This document shows, in pieces, positions 8,915 to 18,549 of a DNA stretch of 64,000 nucleotides. The notes beneath the pieces were generated by a model, which worked only from the letters and a program-made list of their open reading frames with translations, had not been told where the DNA came from and ran no database searches. The DNA comes from Candidatus Thiosymbion ectosymbiont of Catanema sp. Cochon2018 (GTDB lineage: Bacteria; Pseudomonadota; Gammaproteobacteria; Chromatiales; Chromatiaceae), in the NCBI GenBank assembly GCA_011392765.1, contig WYCW01000006.1, forward strand, positions 85,427-149,426, written 5' to 3'. The stretch's first letter is position 1, and each line of letters begins with the position of its first letter. The translations under genes were made by a program, and so were the position numbers.

Positions 8915-10048
8915 ATGCAAATCCATCCGCGGGCGATTATCGATCATTCCGCCCTCCGGCATAACCTCGCCTGCGTGCGGCGCCGCGCCCCGGGCAGCCG
9001 GGTGTGGGCGGTCATCAAGGCCGACGGTTACGGGCACGGGATGGTGCCGGTTGGGACCAGTCTCGAAGCCGCGGACGGCCTGGCGGTGGCTCGGGTGGAG
9101 GAAGGGGTGCGTCTGCGAGAGGCGGGGATTGCCAAGCCCATCCTGGTCATGGAGGGGTTTTTCTTCGGCGAGGAGCTCGCTGCCGTGCGCGCCCACGGGC
9201 TCGATCCGGCGCTGCACCAGCCTGGGCAGGTGGCACTTTTGGGGCAGATGCAAGCCGTAAAACCCCTGCGCGTCTGGATCAAGGTGGATACGGGCATGCA
9301 TCGGCTGGGTTTCGATCCGCGAGAGATCCCGGCCCTGCTCGCGCGCTTGCAGGCCGATCCCCGGCTCGCGGGGTCGGTAGGACTCATGACCCACCTGGCC
9401 AAGGCCGATGATCCGAGTGACCGGGAGACCCAGCTGCAATGCGATCGGCTGCGCGCCCTCGACCCCGCCGCCCGATACCCCTTGAGTATCGGCAACTCCG
9501 CCGGCATCCTGGCCTGTCCTGCGTCCCGGACCCACTGGGTACGTCCCGGCATCATGCTCTACGGGGCCTCGCCCCTGATCGGGCGGACCGCCGCCGAGCT
9601 GGGGTTGCGACCGGTCATGCAGCTCGAAACGCGGCTCATCGCCGTGCGTACCCTGCATCGGGGGGATCGCGTCGGCTACGGAGGCACCTATGTCTGCCCT
9701 GAAGACATGCCGGTCGGTGTAGCGGCCATCGGCTACGGCGACGGCTATCCACGTCATGCCCCCACGGGGACCCCGGTGCTCGTAAGCGGGCAGCGGGCGC
9801 CGCTGGTGGGCCGCGTATCCATGGACACCATCACCATCGACCTGCGTGGGCTGCCCGCCGCCGCGGTAAGCGATCCCGTCATTTTGTGGGGGGAAGGTTT
9901 GCCGGTGGACGAGATCGCCGAGCGGGCGGGCACCATCCCCTACGAGCTCCTGTGCCAGGTTACCTCTCGGGTGCGGATGGAACACAGAAGGAACCACGAA
10001 TGCACACGAATTTGCACGAATTTTCATAGAGTAAAAAAGAATCTGTGA
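8915..10048 (+). CDS. alr: Alanine racemase
   Basis: PLP-dependent enzyme converting L- to D-alanine for peptidoglycan. The PLP lysine is K35 in WAVIKADGYGHG and the catalytic Tyr loop GYGGTY lies near residue 255. I start at ATG 8915 (MQIHPRAIIDH); the in-frame upstream extension is made of repeat sequence. The native C-terminus should end shortly after YELLCQVTSRV; here about 27 residues (from RMEHRR to VKKNL) are encoded by an intergenic CACGAA-type repeat that has replaced the original stop. Pairing with radA downstream is common in gammaproteobacteria. High GC marks the return to the host chromosome. Confidence 0.93.
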   Translation: MQIHPRAIIDHSALRHNLACVRRRAPGSRVWAVIKADGYGHGMVPVGTSLEAADGLAVARVEEGVRLREAGIAKPILVMEGFFFGEELAAVRAHGLDPALHQPGQVALLGQMQAVKPLRVWIKVDTGMHRLGFDPREIPALLARLQADPRLAGSVGLMTHLAKADDPSDRETQLQCDRLRALDPAARYPLSIGNSAGILACPASRTHWVRPGIMLYGASPLIGRTAAELGLRPVMQLETRLIAVRTLHRGDRVGYGGTYVCPEDMPVGVAAIGYGDGYPRHAPTGTPVLVSGQRAPLVGRVSMDTITIDLRGLPAAAVSDPVILWGEGLPVDEIAERAGTIPYELLCQVTSRVRMEHRRNHECTRICTNFHRVKKNL

Positions 10049-10164
10049 AAATCTGCGTAATCTGTGGACAAAAAAGTCATGTGATCTTTTGCGACCGATT
10101 TGCGTTGATTGGCGTTCATTTGCGGCAAAAGAATGATTCCTATGTTATCGGTACTTCGGTGCTC

Positions 10165-11541
10165 ATGACCAAACGCCCCAGTAAAACCCGTAACGTCTAC
10201 ATCTGCAACGCCTGCGGCGTCAGGCTGCCCAAATGGAGCGGCCAATGCCCGGACTGCGGGGCCTGGAATCTGGTCGAGGAGGCCCCCGACCTGCCGGCGG
10301 TGACCGGCCGTTCCGGACATACCGGGATTGCCGCCGGCGGGGGAGAAGCGGTCTTGCTCGCCGCCGTCAGTCCCCAGGAGCACACCCGCCTGGGGAGCGG
10401 CATCGCCGAGCTGGACCGGGTGCTCGGGGGTGGCTTGGTCCAGGGCTCGGTAGTGCTCATCGGCGGTGATCCGGGGATCGGCAAATCCACCCTGCTGCTC
10501 CAGGCCTGCGCCTCCCTGGGGCAGGGGCATCCGGTGCTCTATATCTCGGGTGAGGAATCACCCCAGCAGGTGAGCCTGCGGGCGCGACGGCTCGGGCTGG
10601 CGGGTGAAGGGGTACGCCTGCTGCCGGAGACCTGCATCGAGCGCGTGCTGGCTACGGCCGCGGCGGAACGGCCGCGGATCATGGTCGTAGACTCCATCCA
10701 GACCCTGCACACGGAGCTGCTGCAATCGGCGCCGGGGTCCGTATCCCAGGTCCGGGAGACGGCGGCGCAACTGGTGCGCTTTGCCAAGCAGGCGGATACC
10801 TCGATCTTCCTGGTGGGGCACGTAACCAAAGAGGGCGCCCTGGCCGGTCCGCGGGTGCTGGAGCACATGGTAGACACGGTGCTCTATTTCGAGGGAGAAG
10901 CCGGAGGCCCCCTGCGCCTGATCCGATCCACCAAAAACCGTTTTGGGGCCGTCAACGAGCTTGGCGTCTTCGCCATGACCGACCGGGGGCTGCGGGAGGT
11001 GCCGAATCCCTCGGCCATCTTCCTGTCGCGCCACGAGTCGTCCGTGTCGGGCAGCCTGGTGATGGTAACGCGGGAGGGCACGCGCCCCCTCATGGTCGAA
11101 GTACAGGCCCTGGTGGACGAGAGTCCGCTCGCCAACCCGCGGCGGGTGACCCTGGGCCTGGATCAGAACCGCCTCTCCATGTTGCTGGCGGTGCTGCACC
11201 GTCACGGCGGGGTCGCCATGTTCGACCGCGACGTGTTCGTAAACGTCGTGGGGGGCGTGCGCATTACGGAGACGGCCGCCGACCTGGCGGTCCTGTTGGC
11301 GGTGCTCTCCAGCTACCGCGACCACCCCCTGGACGCGGACCTCGCGGTCTTCGGCGAGGTGGGTCTCTCCGGCGAGATCCGGCCGGTTCCCAACGGCCCC
11401 GACCGGTTGCGTGAGGCGGCCAAACACGGCATACGCCGGGTCATCGTTCCTACGGCCAATGTCCCCAAGCCGGGAATCGAGGGACTGGACATCGTGCGGG
11501 TAAAAAGCCTGCACGAGGCGATCGAAGCGGTGTTGACCTGA
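10165..11541 (+). CDS. radA: DNA repair protein RadA (Sms)
   Basis: A 458-residue DnaB-type/RecA-like ATPase that promotes branch migration in recombination. Order of parts: N-terminal zinc finger C14-X2-C17…C28-X2-C31; Walker A GGDPGIGKST near residue 100; RadA-specific KNRFG motif (STKNRFG, about residue 252); and a C-terminal Lon-like domain. I start at ATG 10165 because the upstream in-frame sequence is repeat-derived. Length matches the family. Confidence 0.95.
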   Translation: MTKRPSKTRNVYICNACGVRLPKWSGQCPDCGAWNLVEEAPDLPAVTGRSGHTGIAAGGGEAVLLAAVSPQEHTRLGSGIAELDRVLGGGLVQGSVVLIGGDPGIGKSTLLLQACASLGQGHPVLYISGEESPQQVSLRARRLGLAGEGVRLLPETCIERVLATAAAERPRIMVVDSIQTLHTELLQSAPGSVSQVRETAAQLVRFAKQADTSIFLVGHVTKEGALAGPRVLEHMVDTVLYFEGEAGGPLRLIRSTKNRFGAVNELGVFAMTDRGLREVPNPSAIFLSRHESSVSGSLVMVTREGTRPLMVEVQALVDESPLANPRRVTLGLDQNRLSMLLAVLHRHGGVAMFDRDVFVNVVGGVRITETAADLAVLLAVLSSYRDHPLDADLAVFGEVGLSGEIRPVPNGPDRLREAAKHGIRRVIVPTANVPKPGIEGLDIVRVKSLHEAIEAVLT

Positions 11542-12234
11542 TATTTCATTGAGGCTCTTGATGGATTCCGGATCGGTTTGGGGTGCGCCGGCAAAGCGGC
11601 GCGGCCGAACTGAACCTCGGCGACGGGGGATACTAGTACCCCGTTTCAACTAATTTTGCATGTTTACGCTGTTATCCGCCGTCGGGTAGGTTAGGCAAAG
11701 CCTGCCGGGGACGGTGGCAGCCGCCGTGGACTACATGGACTTAAGTGGACTATGTGGACCGGGGGTCGCTGGGTGCCCCTTGGTCCATGCAGTCCATACG
11801 GTCCATGTTGTCTATTGGGCTACCCTCATGCCGTCCATGTGGTCCACGGCGGTGTGCCCGACATCCACAGTTTGTTGGGTATGGCCCACCGTCCCTGGCG
11901 GACTTTGCCCAACCTACGAACCTACCCGCAATAGCAAGCGAAACGGGGTACTAGCGTTTGCTCGGAACCTGAACGCAGGGTTCCCCACGCTCCGCGGCGA
12001 CGGCGCTTTCCCCTGGCCGCAACGCCTTTGCTGGGAACGGGGGCGTTGCCCAATCCAAAGCGGCGGTGGGCCGGTGCACCCTGGTCAACCTTGCGGTTAC
12101 GTCAGGCACCGCGGATTCCGGTAGGGATCGGGGTCAGGTTGCCGCCGCACTCCAAAACGTCCGGTAGTACCTTCCATGATCGTGAGCAGTCCGGAATCCA
12201 TAAAGTGGCCGAACCGGTAACAACCGAAAGAATT
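11542..12234. other. Gene-free stretch with a nested palindromic element
   Basis: No credible gene. The left half holds the palindrome annotated separately (11633-11954). The right half (11955-12234) contains a GC-rich stretch and the upstream region of hsdM, with no clear promoter boxes. Confidence 0.5.
11633..11954. repeat. Two-tier palindromic element, about 320 bp
   Basis: Outer arms CTAGTACCCCGTTTC (11633-11647) and its exact complement (11940-11954) enclose inner arms starting GTAGGTTAGGCAAAG at 11696 and ending at 11917. The inner pairing extends through CCGCCGTGGACTACATGGAC against GTCCATGTGGTCCACGGCGG. Several GTGGAC/GTCCAT units fill the middle. A related half-site occurs near 14661. 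It looks like a non-autonomous mobile element. Confidence 0.7.
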
Positions 12235-13791
<1,557 letters not shown>

Positions 13792-14143
13792 GGGGTGACG
13801 ACATGCGAGCATTTGATCATTCTCCGGTTCCCGCGCTGCTGCCTATGGATTTGCTGGTAGAGAAAACTACGAATCATGCAAATCGGCGCGAATCAATCCG
13901 CGAGGATTCGCGTGATTCGTAGTTTTTCCTCTTTTTTCCGACTGGTAACGCTTAACTTAACGGCATTGTGTTGGGCATGGGCCACCCAAAGATGCGGTTC
14001 GTTGCCTGCCTGTGTATCCTCACACGCAAACAGGTGCTCACCACATCATTGATGCGGTTCGCGCCTCCCATGTGGTGCCATCCTCTAAGATCTACCGCGC
14101 TCACCGCATCCTACGAGTTCGGAACGCAATGGGAGCCATTGAT
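13792..14143. repeat. Dispersed repeats after hsdM
   Basis: Contains the ACTACGAATCA / TGATTCGTAGT palindrome (about 13866-13924) and two GATGCGGTTCG units ending in ACCGCGCTCACCGCATC (about 13991-14107). The same families recur at 14600-14670, 23920-24150, 26040-26120, 27740-27770 and 62710-62770. No gene seen. Confidence 0.65.
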
Positions 14144-14470
14144 ATGCAGACCATCGAATTTGAAACCACCATCGATGCCGATGGAAATGTCCCTGTGCCG
14201 GAGAGATACCGAATGCTATACGGACATCAGGCCCGACTGGTGGTTCTGTCAGCGGATGTGTCCGGCCACACCACCAAGGCAATCGATCCCATGCAATATA
14301 GCAACACGCTGGATTGGCCGGTCGATGGCACGGAATTCCGAGGAGACACCGGAAGCGATTTCGAGCAATTATTGGATGCCACAAAGAATTGTTGGCATGA
14401 GGAAGATGGGCTTGCTTATCAGCAAAGGATTCGTGACGAATGGCAAGACGATGGGGAGAACGAGTCGTGA
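14144..14470 (+). CDS. Small antitoxin-like protein, copy 1
   Basis: A 108-residue acidic protein beginning MQTIEFETTIDADGNVPVPE, which resembles an AbrB/SpoVT-like or related small antitoxin fold, though I do not recognise the family with certainty. Its stop overlaps a GTG that opens a PIN-like fragment (VKLLLDS…), the usual antitoxin-toxin layout. A diverged copy follows at 14886. A start at 14129 is also possible. Confidence 0.6.
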   Translation: MQTIEFETTIDADGNVPVPERYRMLYGHQARLVVLSADVSGHTTKAIDPMQYSNTLDWPVDGTEFRGDTGSDFEQLLDATKNCWHEEDGLAYQQRIRDEWQDDGENES

Positions 14471-14547
14471 AGCTGTTGCTGGATTCGGTAAGCGGCATGA
14501 TTTTGTTCTGGTGCCTTATCAAATTGGAAGAGGGATTTAGGCGGTGA
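14467..14547 (+). pseudogene. Truncated PIN-domain toxin remnant
   Basis: The frame starts VKLLLDS, as in VapC-type PIN toxins where an acidic residue follows the first strand, but loses similarity almost at once and stops after 26 codons. It overlaps the antitoxin-like gene by 4 bp (GTGA). It is probably the 5' stub of a deleted toxin gene. Confidence 0.5.
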
Positions 14548-14885
14548 ATAGCGAGGCGAGGAAGTTGGAGGGCAATGCCATTAAGTTAAGCGTTACCGGC
14601 CAGCAAAAGAGAGGAAACATCACAAATCACACGAATCCTCGCGGATTGATTCACGCGATTCGTAGGTTGGGCAAAGCCCGCCAGGGACGGTGGGCGTGCC
14701 CAACACCTACATGCCATGAGGGGTCTGCTGCTCGGTCGACTAATCATCGCTCAGGCCTGGGTCCAGGGCATTCCAATCGTCGGCAACGATACGGCCTTCG
14801 ATCACTACCGGGTCGAGCGGATCTGGTGATCAGGATATCGAATAGCGAGGGGCGGGAGTTGGAGGCGCGATAGAAGGTGATGGGT
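14548..14885. repeat. Repeat-filled gap between duplicated antitoxin-like genes
   Basis: Holds another ACACGAATCCTCGCGGATT / GATTCGTAGG repeat and a half-site of the GTAGGTTGGGCAAAG palindrome, followed by sequence without a clear gene. Confidence 0.5.
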
Positions 14886-15116
14886 ATGCAGGCGATAGAG
14901 TTTGAAACCACCATCGATGCCGATGGAAATGTTCATGTGCCGGAGAGATACCGAATGCTATACGGATATCAGGCCCGACTGGTGGTTCTGTCAGCGGACG
15001 GGTCCGGCCACACTGCTAAGGCAATCGACCCCATGCAATACAGCAACACACTGGATTGGCCGGTCGATGGCCTGGATTACCAACGACAGGCCCGGAGCGA
15101 ATGGGAGCCCGCGTAG
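14886..15116 (+). CDS. Small antitoxin-like protein, copy 2 (shortened)
   Basis: A 76-residue protein nearly identical over its first 65 residues to the product at 14144 (MQAIEFETTIDADGNV…DWPVDG) but with a different, shorter C-terminus. GAAGGTG upstream can serve as ribosome binding site. It lies before a second PIN-toxin remnant, so the pair arose by tandem duplication or independent insertion. Function uncertain; antitoxin is the best guess from layout. Confidence 0.55.
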   Translation: MQAIEFETTIDADGNVHVPERYRMLYGYQARLVVLSADGSGHTAKAIDPMQYSNTLDWPVDGLDYQRQARSEWEPA

Positions 15117-15230
15117 GGCGGGACAGGCCAGGGACGGCCGCTGTGGAATGATGGGTGATGAATGAATCAATCCGCATTCATCACTCATCATTTGATTTTG
15201 GCGGGATGCGCTACGCTTTCCCGCCCTGCG

Positions 15231-15293
15231 GTCCTCGACACCAACGCAGTGATTTATCTGCAAAAAGGTCTGCTGCTGGAGGAGGGACAATGA
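15231..15293 (+). pseudogene. PIN-domain toxin remnant fused to hsdS leader
   Basis: The codons read VLDTNAVIYLQKG, the classic first strand and Asp of VapC PIN nucleases, but stop after 21 codons at a TGA that overlaps the hsdS ATG. The rest of the toxin gene is missing, apparently replaced by hsdS. The stub supplies the GGAGGAGGG ribosome binding site for hsdS. Confidence 0.55.
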
Positions 15294-16501
15294 GACTTGG
15301 CGATGTAATCGAGGTCAATCCAGAGTCCGTCTGTGCAGGTTATCCACACGAGGAAATTGAGTATATCGATATTTCTTCAGTTGGCACTGGAACTCTTGAA
15401 GGAACCAAGCGTATTCCATTAAACGGAGCGCCAAGTAGGGCGAAACGTATTGTAAGAAACTCGAATACCTTACTGGCTACCGTTCGTCCAAATTTACGGT
15501 CCTTCTTGTATGTCAGGAACCCCAGGGCGAACACTATTGCCTCAACAGGTTTTGCGGTCCTGCGTGCAACTGATGCCATCAACCCAAGGTTTCTTTATTA
15601 CACAGTAACTAATCAACCATTTACGGATTATTTGACCGCAAATGCAAAGGGTGCTGCGTATCCGGCAGTCGATACTGACACCATTGAGCGTGCCGAAATA
15701 TATCTCCCGTCATTGCCTGCTCAAGAAAAAATCGCCGCCGTCCTCTCCGCCTACGACGACCTGATCGAGAACAACCTGCGACGTATCAGGATCCTGGAGG
15801 AGATGGCCCGGAACCTCTACCGCGAGTGGTTCGTCAAGTTCCGCTTCCCCGGCCATGAGCAGACGCATATGGTCGATTCTCCCCTGGGGAAGATTCCGGA
15901 GGGGTGGAGTGTGCAGAAATTAGGTGATTCTGCCGAAGAGGTAAGAAGAGGTATTCCAAAGGGAAAGCTTGAACAACCGACTCCATATATTGGCCTCGAG
16001 CATATACCACGCAAATCGCTTGCCCTGGATTCATGGGAAATCGTTACGGATCTTGGCTCCAACAAGCTGACCTTTGAAAAAGGTGAAGTCCTATTTGGAA
16101 AAATTCGGCCTTATTTTCATAAGGTATCGGTCGCGCCATTTCATGGCATTTGCTCCGCTGACACGATTGTTATCCGTCCTATCAAGGTAGAATATTCAGC
16201 ACTGATTACAGCGGTATTGTCAAGTGAGGATTTTGTCGCTCACGCAACTGCCACCTCTAATGGAGCAAAGATGCCCAGAGCAAATTGGAAGGTGTTGATT
16301 GAATACCCAGTTGTTCAACCACCTGCAGACATGTTGAGGCAGTTTTCTGGTTTTTTTGGTGATGTAATTGCCAAACAGCAAAATCTTATTCAAAAGAATA
16401 CCGTCCTCCGCCAAACACGCGACCTCCTCCTCCCCAAACTCATCTCCGGCGAGCTGGATGTCTCTACACTTCCCATCGCCACCGGCCGGGAGGCGGCATG
16501 A
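15290..16501 (+). CDS. hsdS: Type I restriction-modification specificity subunit HsdS
   Basis: A 403-residue specificity subunit with two target-recognition domains (about residues 1-150 and 205-360) and two conserved helical regions (AQEKIAAVLSAYDDLIENNLRRI near 145; a shorter one at the C-terminus). It sets the bipartite DNA target for HsdM and HsdR. ATG 15290 has a strong GGAGGAGGG site 5-6 bp upstream. TRD codons are AT-richer than the conserved helices, usual for exchanged TRDs. Confidence 0.92.
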   Translation: MRLGDVIEVNPESVCAGYPHEEIEYIDISSVGTGTLEGTKRIPLNGAPSRAKRIVRNSNTLLATVRPNLRSFLYVRNPRANTIASTGFAVLRATDAINPRFLYYTVTNQPFTDYLTANAKGAAYPAVDTDTIERAEIYLPSLPAQEKIAAVLSAYDDLIENNLRRIRILEEMARNLYREWFVKFRFPGHEQTHMVDSPLGKIPEGWSVQKLGDSAEEVRRGIPKGKLEQPTPYIGLEHIPRKSLALDSWEIVTDLGSNKLTFEKGEVLFGKIRPYFHKVSVAPFHGICSADTIVIRPIKVEYSALITAVLSSEDFVAHATATSNGAKMPRANWKVLIEYPVVQPPADMLRQFSGFFGDVIAKQQNLIQKNTVLRQTRDLLLPKLISGELDVSTLPIATGREAA

Positions 16502-16532
16502 ACCCTGGTCAACCGGACAGGAGGCAACAAGC

Positions 16533-16787
16533 ATGACCACCGTCACCATCGAACTTCCGGAAACCGTCTTTTCCGCCTTGCATGTCGATCCCCAAGGCTT
16601 TGCCCGAGAGATGCGCATCGTAGCGGCGGTGAAGTGGTATGAGCTGGGCAAGATCTCTCAGGCCAAGGGAGCGGAGATTGCCGGGCTGACCCGGTCGGCC
16701 TTTATCACCGCCCTTTCCGAGGCCAAGGTCTCGCCGTTTCAGTACACCGCCGAAGAACTCGAACAGGAATTGGGCCATGCCGATTGA
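16533..16787 (+). CDS. UPF0175-family antitoxin
   Basis: An 84-residue protein with N-terminal TVTIELPETVFSAL and a central helix-turn-helix-like stretch (KISQAKGAEIAGLTRSAFI), typical of UPF0175 proteins that pair with PIN-like DUF3368 toxins. GGAGG lies 8 bp before the ATG. It overlaps the next gene by 11 bp. The pair is inserted between hsdS and the DUF3800 gene. Confidence 0.85.
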   Translation: MTTVTIELPETVFSALHVDPQGFAREMRIVAAVKWYELGKISQAKGAEIAGLTRSAFITALSEAKVSPFQYTAEELEQELGHAD

Positions 16788-17274
16788 GCGGCTGGCGGTC
16801 AATGCCTCGCCGCTGATTGCGTTGTTTCGCTCCGGCCAGGCGGAGATCCTGCCCGCGCTCTGCCCGCACCTTGTGGTGCCCGATGCAGTCTGGTGCGAGG
16901 TGACGGCGGGCGGGCATGAGGATACGGCGGCATCCGGTCTGGCCGAGGTCGATTGGCTGATCCATCTGGCCGACGAGCCGGTCGGGCCCGTGGTGCAGGC
17001 ATGGGATCTGGGCGCCGGTGAGTCGGCGGTCTTGAGCTATGTCCATACCCATCAGGAGTACATGGCGGTACTGGATGACACCGCCGCCCGCCGCTGCGCC
17101 CGCGCGCTGAACCTCCGCGTTATCGGTACGGGTGGTCTGCTGGTGATGGCAAAACGGGAAGGCATCATTCCCTCAGTGACAGATGTTTTGGAGAGGTTGA
17201 AAACGGCCGGATTGTGGCTTACGCCGAAAATCGAGAGGGTGTTGCTGAAATCGGCACATGAAAAATTCAAGTAA
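16777..17274 (+). CDS. DUF3368 PIN-like toxin
   Basis: A 165-residue PIN-fold protein (VNASPLIALFRSGQAEIL, acidic residues in GAGESAVLSY and LDDTAARR, then IGTGGLLVMAKREG) of the DUF3368 family, presumed RNase toxin neutralised by the upstream UPF0175 protein. The first-strand Asp typical of PIN is Asn here (N8 region), common in DUF3368. It appears intact. Confidence 0.82.
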   Translation: MPIERLAVNASPLIALFRSGQAEILPALCPHLVVPDAVWCEVTAGGHEDTAASGLAEVDWLIHLADEPVGPVVQAWDLGAGESAVLSYVHTHQEYMAVLDDTAARRCARALNLRVIGTGGLLVMAKREGIIPSVTDVLERLKTAGLWLTPKIERVLLKSAHEKFK

Positions 17275-17328
17275 CGAGTCAAAAATTTGAGTAAAACATT
17301 TCGACATCACCAGCGGCCGGGAAGCGGC

Positions 17329-18072
17329 ATGAGCGAGCCGTTCAGCGACTATATCGTCTATGTCGATGAGAGTGGGGATCATGGGCTGGAGTCCATCGAT
17401 CCCAATTACCCGGTGTTCGTGCTGGCGTTTTGCGTGTTCAGGAAGGATGCGTATATGGGGTCGGTCGCTCCGGTCATTCAGCGGTTCAAATTCCGCCATT
17501 TCGGTCATGACATGGTGATTCTGCACGAAACGGATATCCGCAAGGATCGGGGCGATTTCCGACTTCTGAAAACGCGGGAGCTGAAAGAGGCATTTCTGGG
17601 TGAATTGACCACCATCGTGGCGGGGGCGCCCTTCACTCTGATTTGTACGATGATCGACAAACCGGCGCTGAAGCGGCGCTATGCTTACCCGGATAATCCC
17701 TACCATATCGCGCTGGGTTACGGGCTGGAGCGGGTTTACCGTTTTCTTCAATCAAATGGGCAGCATGAGCGCACCACCCACGTGGTGGTGGAGAACCGGG
17801 GCAAGCGGGAGGATGAAGAGTTGGAGCTGGAGTTCCAGCGGATTACCGATGGTGGCAACTACTTCTCCCGGCGTCTGCCATTCGAGATCGTGTTTGCGGA
17901 CAAAAAGAGCAACTCCGGCGGGTTGCAGTTGGCGGACCTGGTGGCGCGCCCCGTCGGCCTGTCGGTGTTGCGGCCGAAACAGGCGAACCGTGCGTTTCAG
18001 GTGTTGGAAGACAAGTTCTACCGGGACGGCAAAGGCAGGAAAGAGGGATGGGGGTTGAAGTGTTTCCCATAA
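17329..18072 (+). CDS. DUF3800 domain protein
   Basis: A 247-residue protein of the DUF3800 family, which has an RNase H-like fold with conserved acidic residues: YVDESGDHG near the start (D…E), VVVENRGKREDEEL in the middle, and LQLADLVARPVG near the end. Its members are frequent neighbours of restriction-modification and other defence genes; their activity is unknown. I start at ATG 17329 (MSEPFSDYIVY). It lies between hsdS and hsdR, so it may be part of the accessory set of this locus. Confidence 0.85.
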   Translation: MSEPFSDYIVYVDESGDHGLESIDPNYPVFVLAFCVFRKDAYMGSVAPVIQRFKFRHFGHDMVILHETDIRKDRGDFRLLKTRELKEAFLGELTTIVAGAPFTLICTMIDKPALKRRYAYPDNPYHIALGYGLERVYRFLQSNGQHERTTHVVVENRGKREDEELELEFQRITDGGNYFSRRLPFEIVFADKKSNSGGLQLADLVARPVGLSVLRPKQANRAFQVLEDKFYRDGKGRKEGWGLKCFP

Positions 18073-18549
18073 AAACCAAAGGCCCCGGTGGTCCACCGAG
18101 GCCAGTTGTCGACCGGGAATCCCCAATCCTTAGCTGTTATTCTGGTTGCAGCGGGCGGAAAAATCAACCTGTTTTTCTACCCGGCGAGTTAAGAAAAGGC
18201 AGTGTCGGCGCGAGCCGAAAAAACCTCCGGCTCTTATTTCGCGGGCAAAATCGATCTCTGCAAGCAGAGAAAGGCCAATACGGGACCTTGGCCCAACTCC
18301 CTCCGTAGGTGGATGAGCTCGTAGGCTGGGTCGAGCCAGGGACGGCGAAACCCGGCATTGTCGGGTTGCGACGCCGGGTTTTAGAGGGTATTGCTGGGTT
18401 TTGGCCGTCCCTGGCCGCAACCCAGCCTACGGCCTACAATCCCTTTTTAGACAGTCTCTTAGCCATCCCTGACCACAATCCGGCCTACACACCGGAGCAG
18501 CAGGGGTGGGTCTCGGCGTGATTGTGGGTCGGAGATAAGAGGGAAACAG
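18073..18549. repeat. Repeat-rich gap before hsdR
   Basis: Includes a palindrome at 18321-18432 with arms GTAGGCTGGGT and ACCCAGCCTAC and a second inner copy of GGCCGTCCCTGGC, followed by one end of the TAAGAG-type MITE (TTTTTAGACAGTCTCTTA, 18447-18462). The palindrome core recurs inside MITEs at 37.1, 37.3 and 40.6 kb. No gene seen. Confidence 0.7.
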
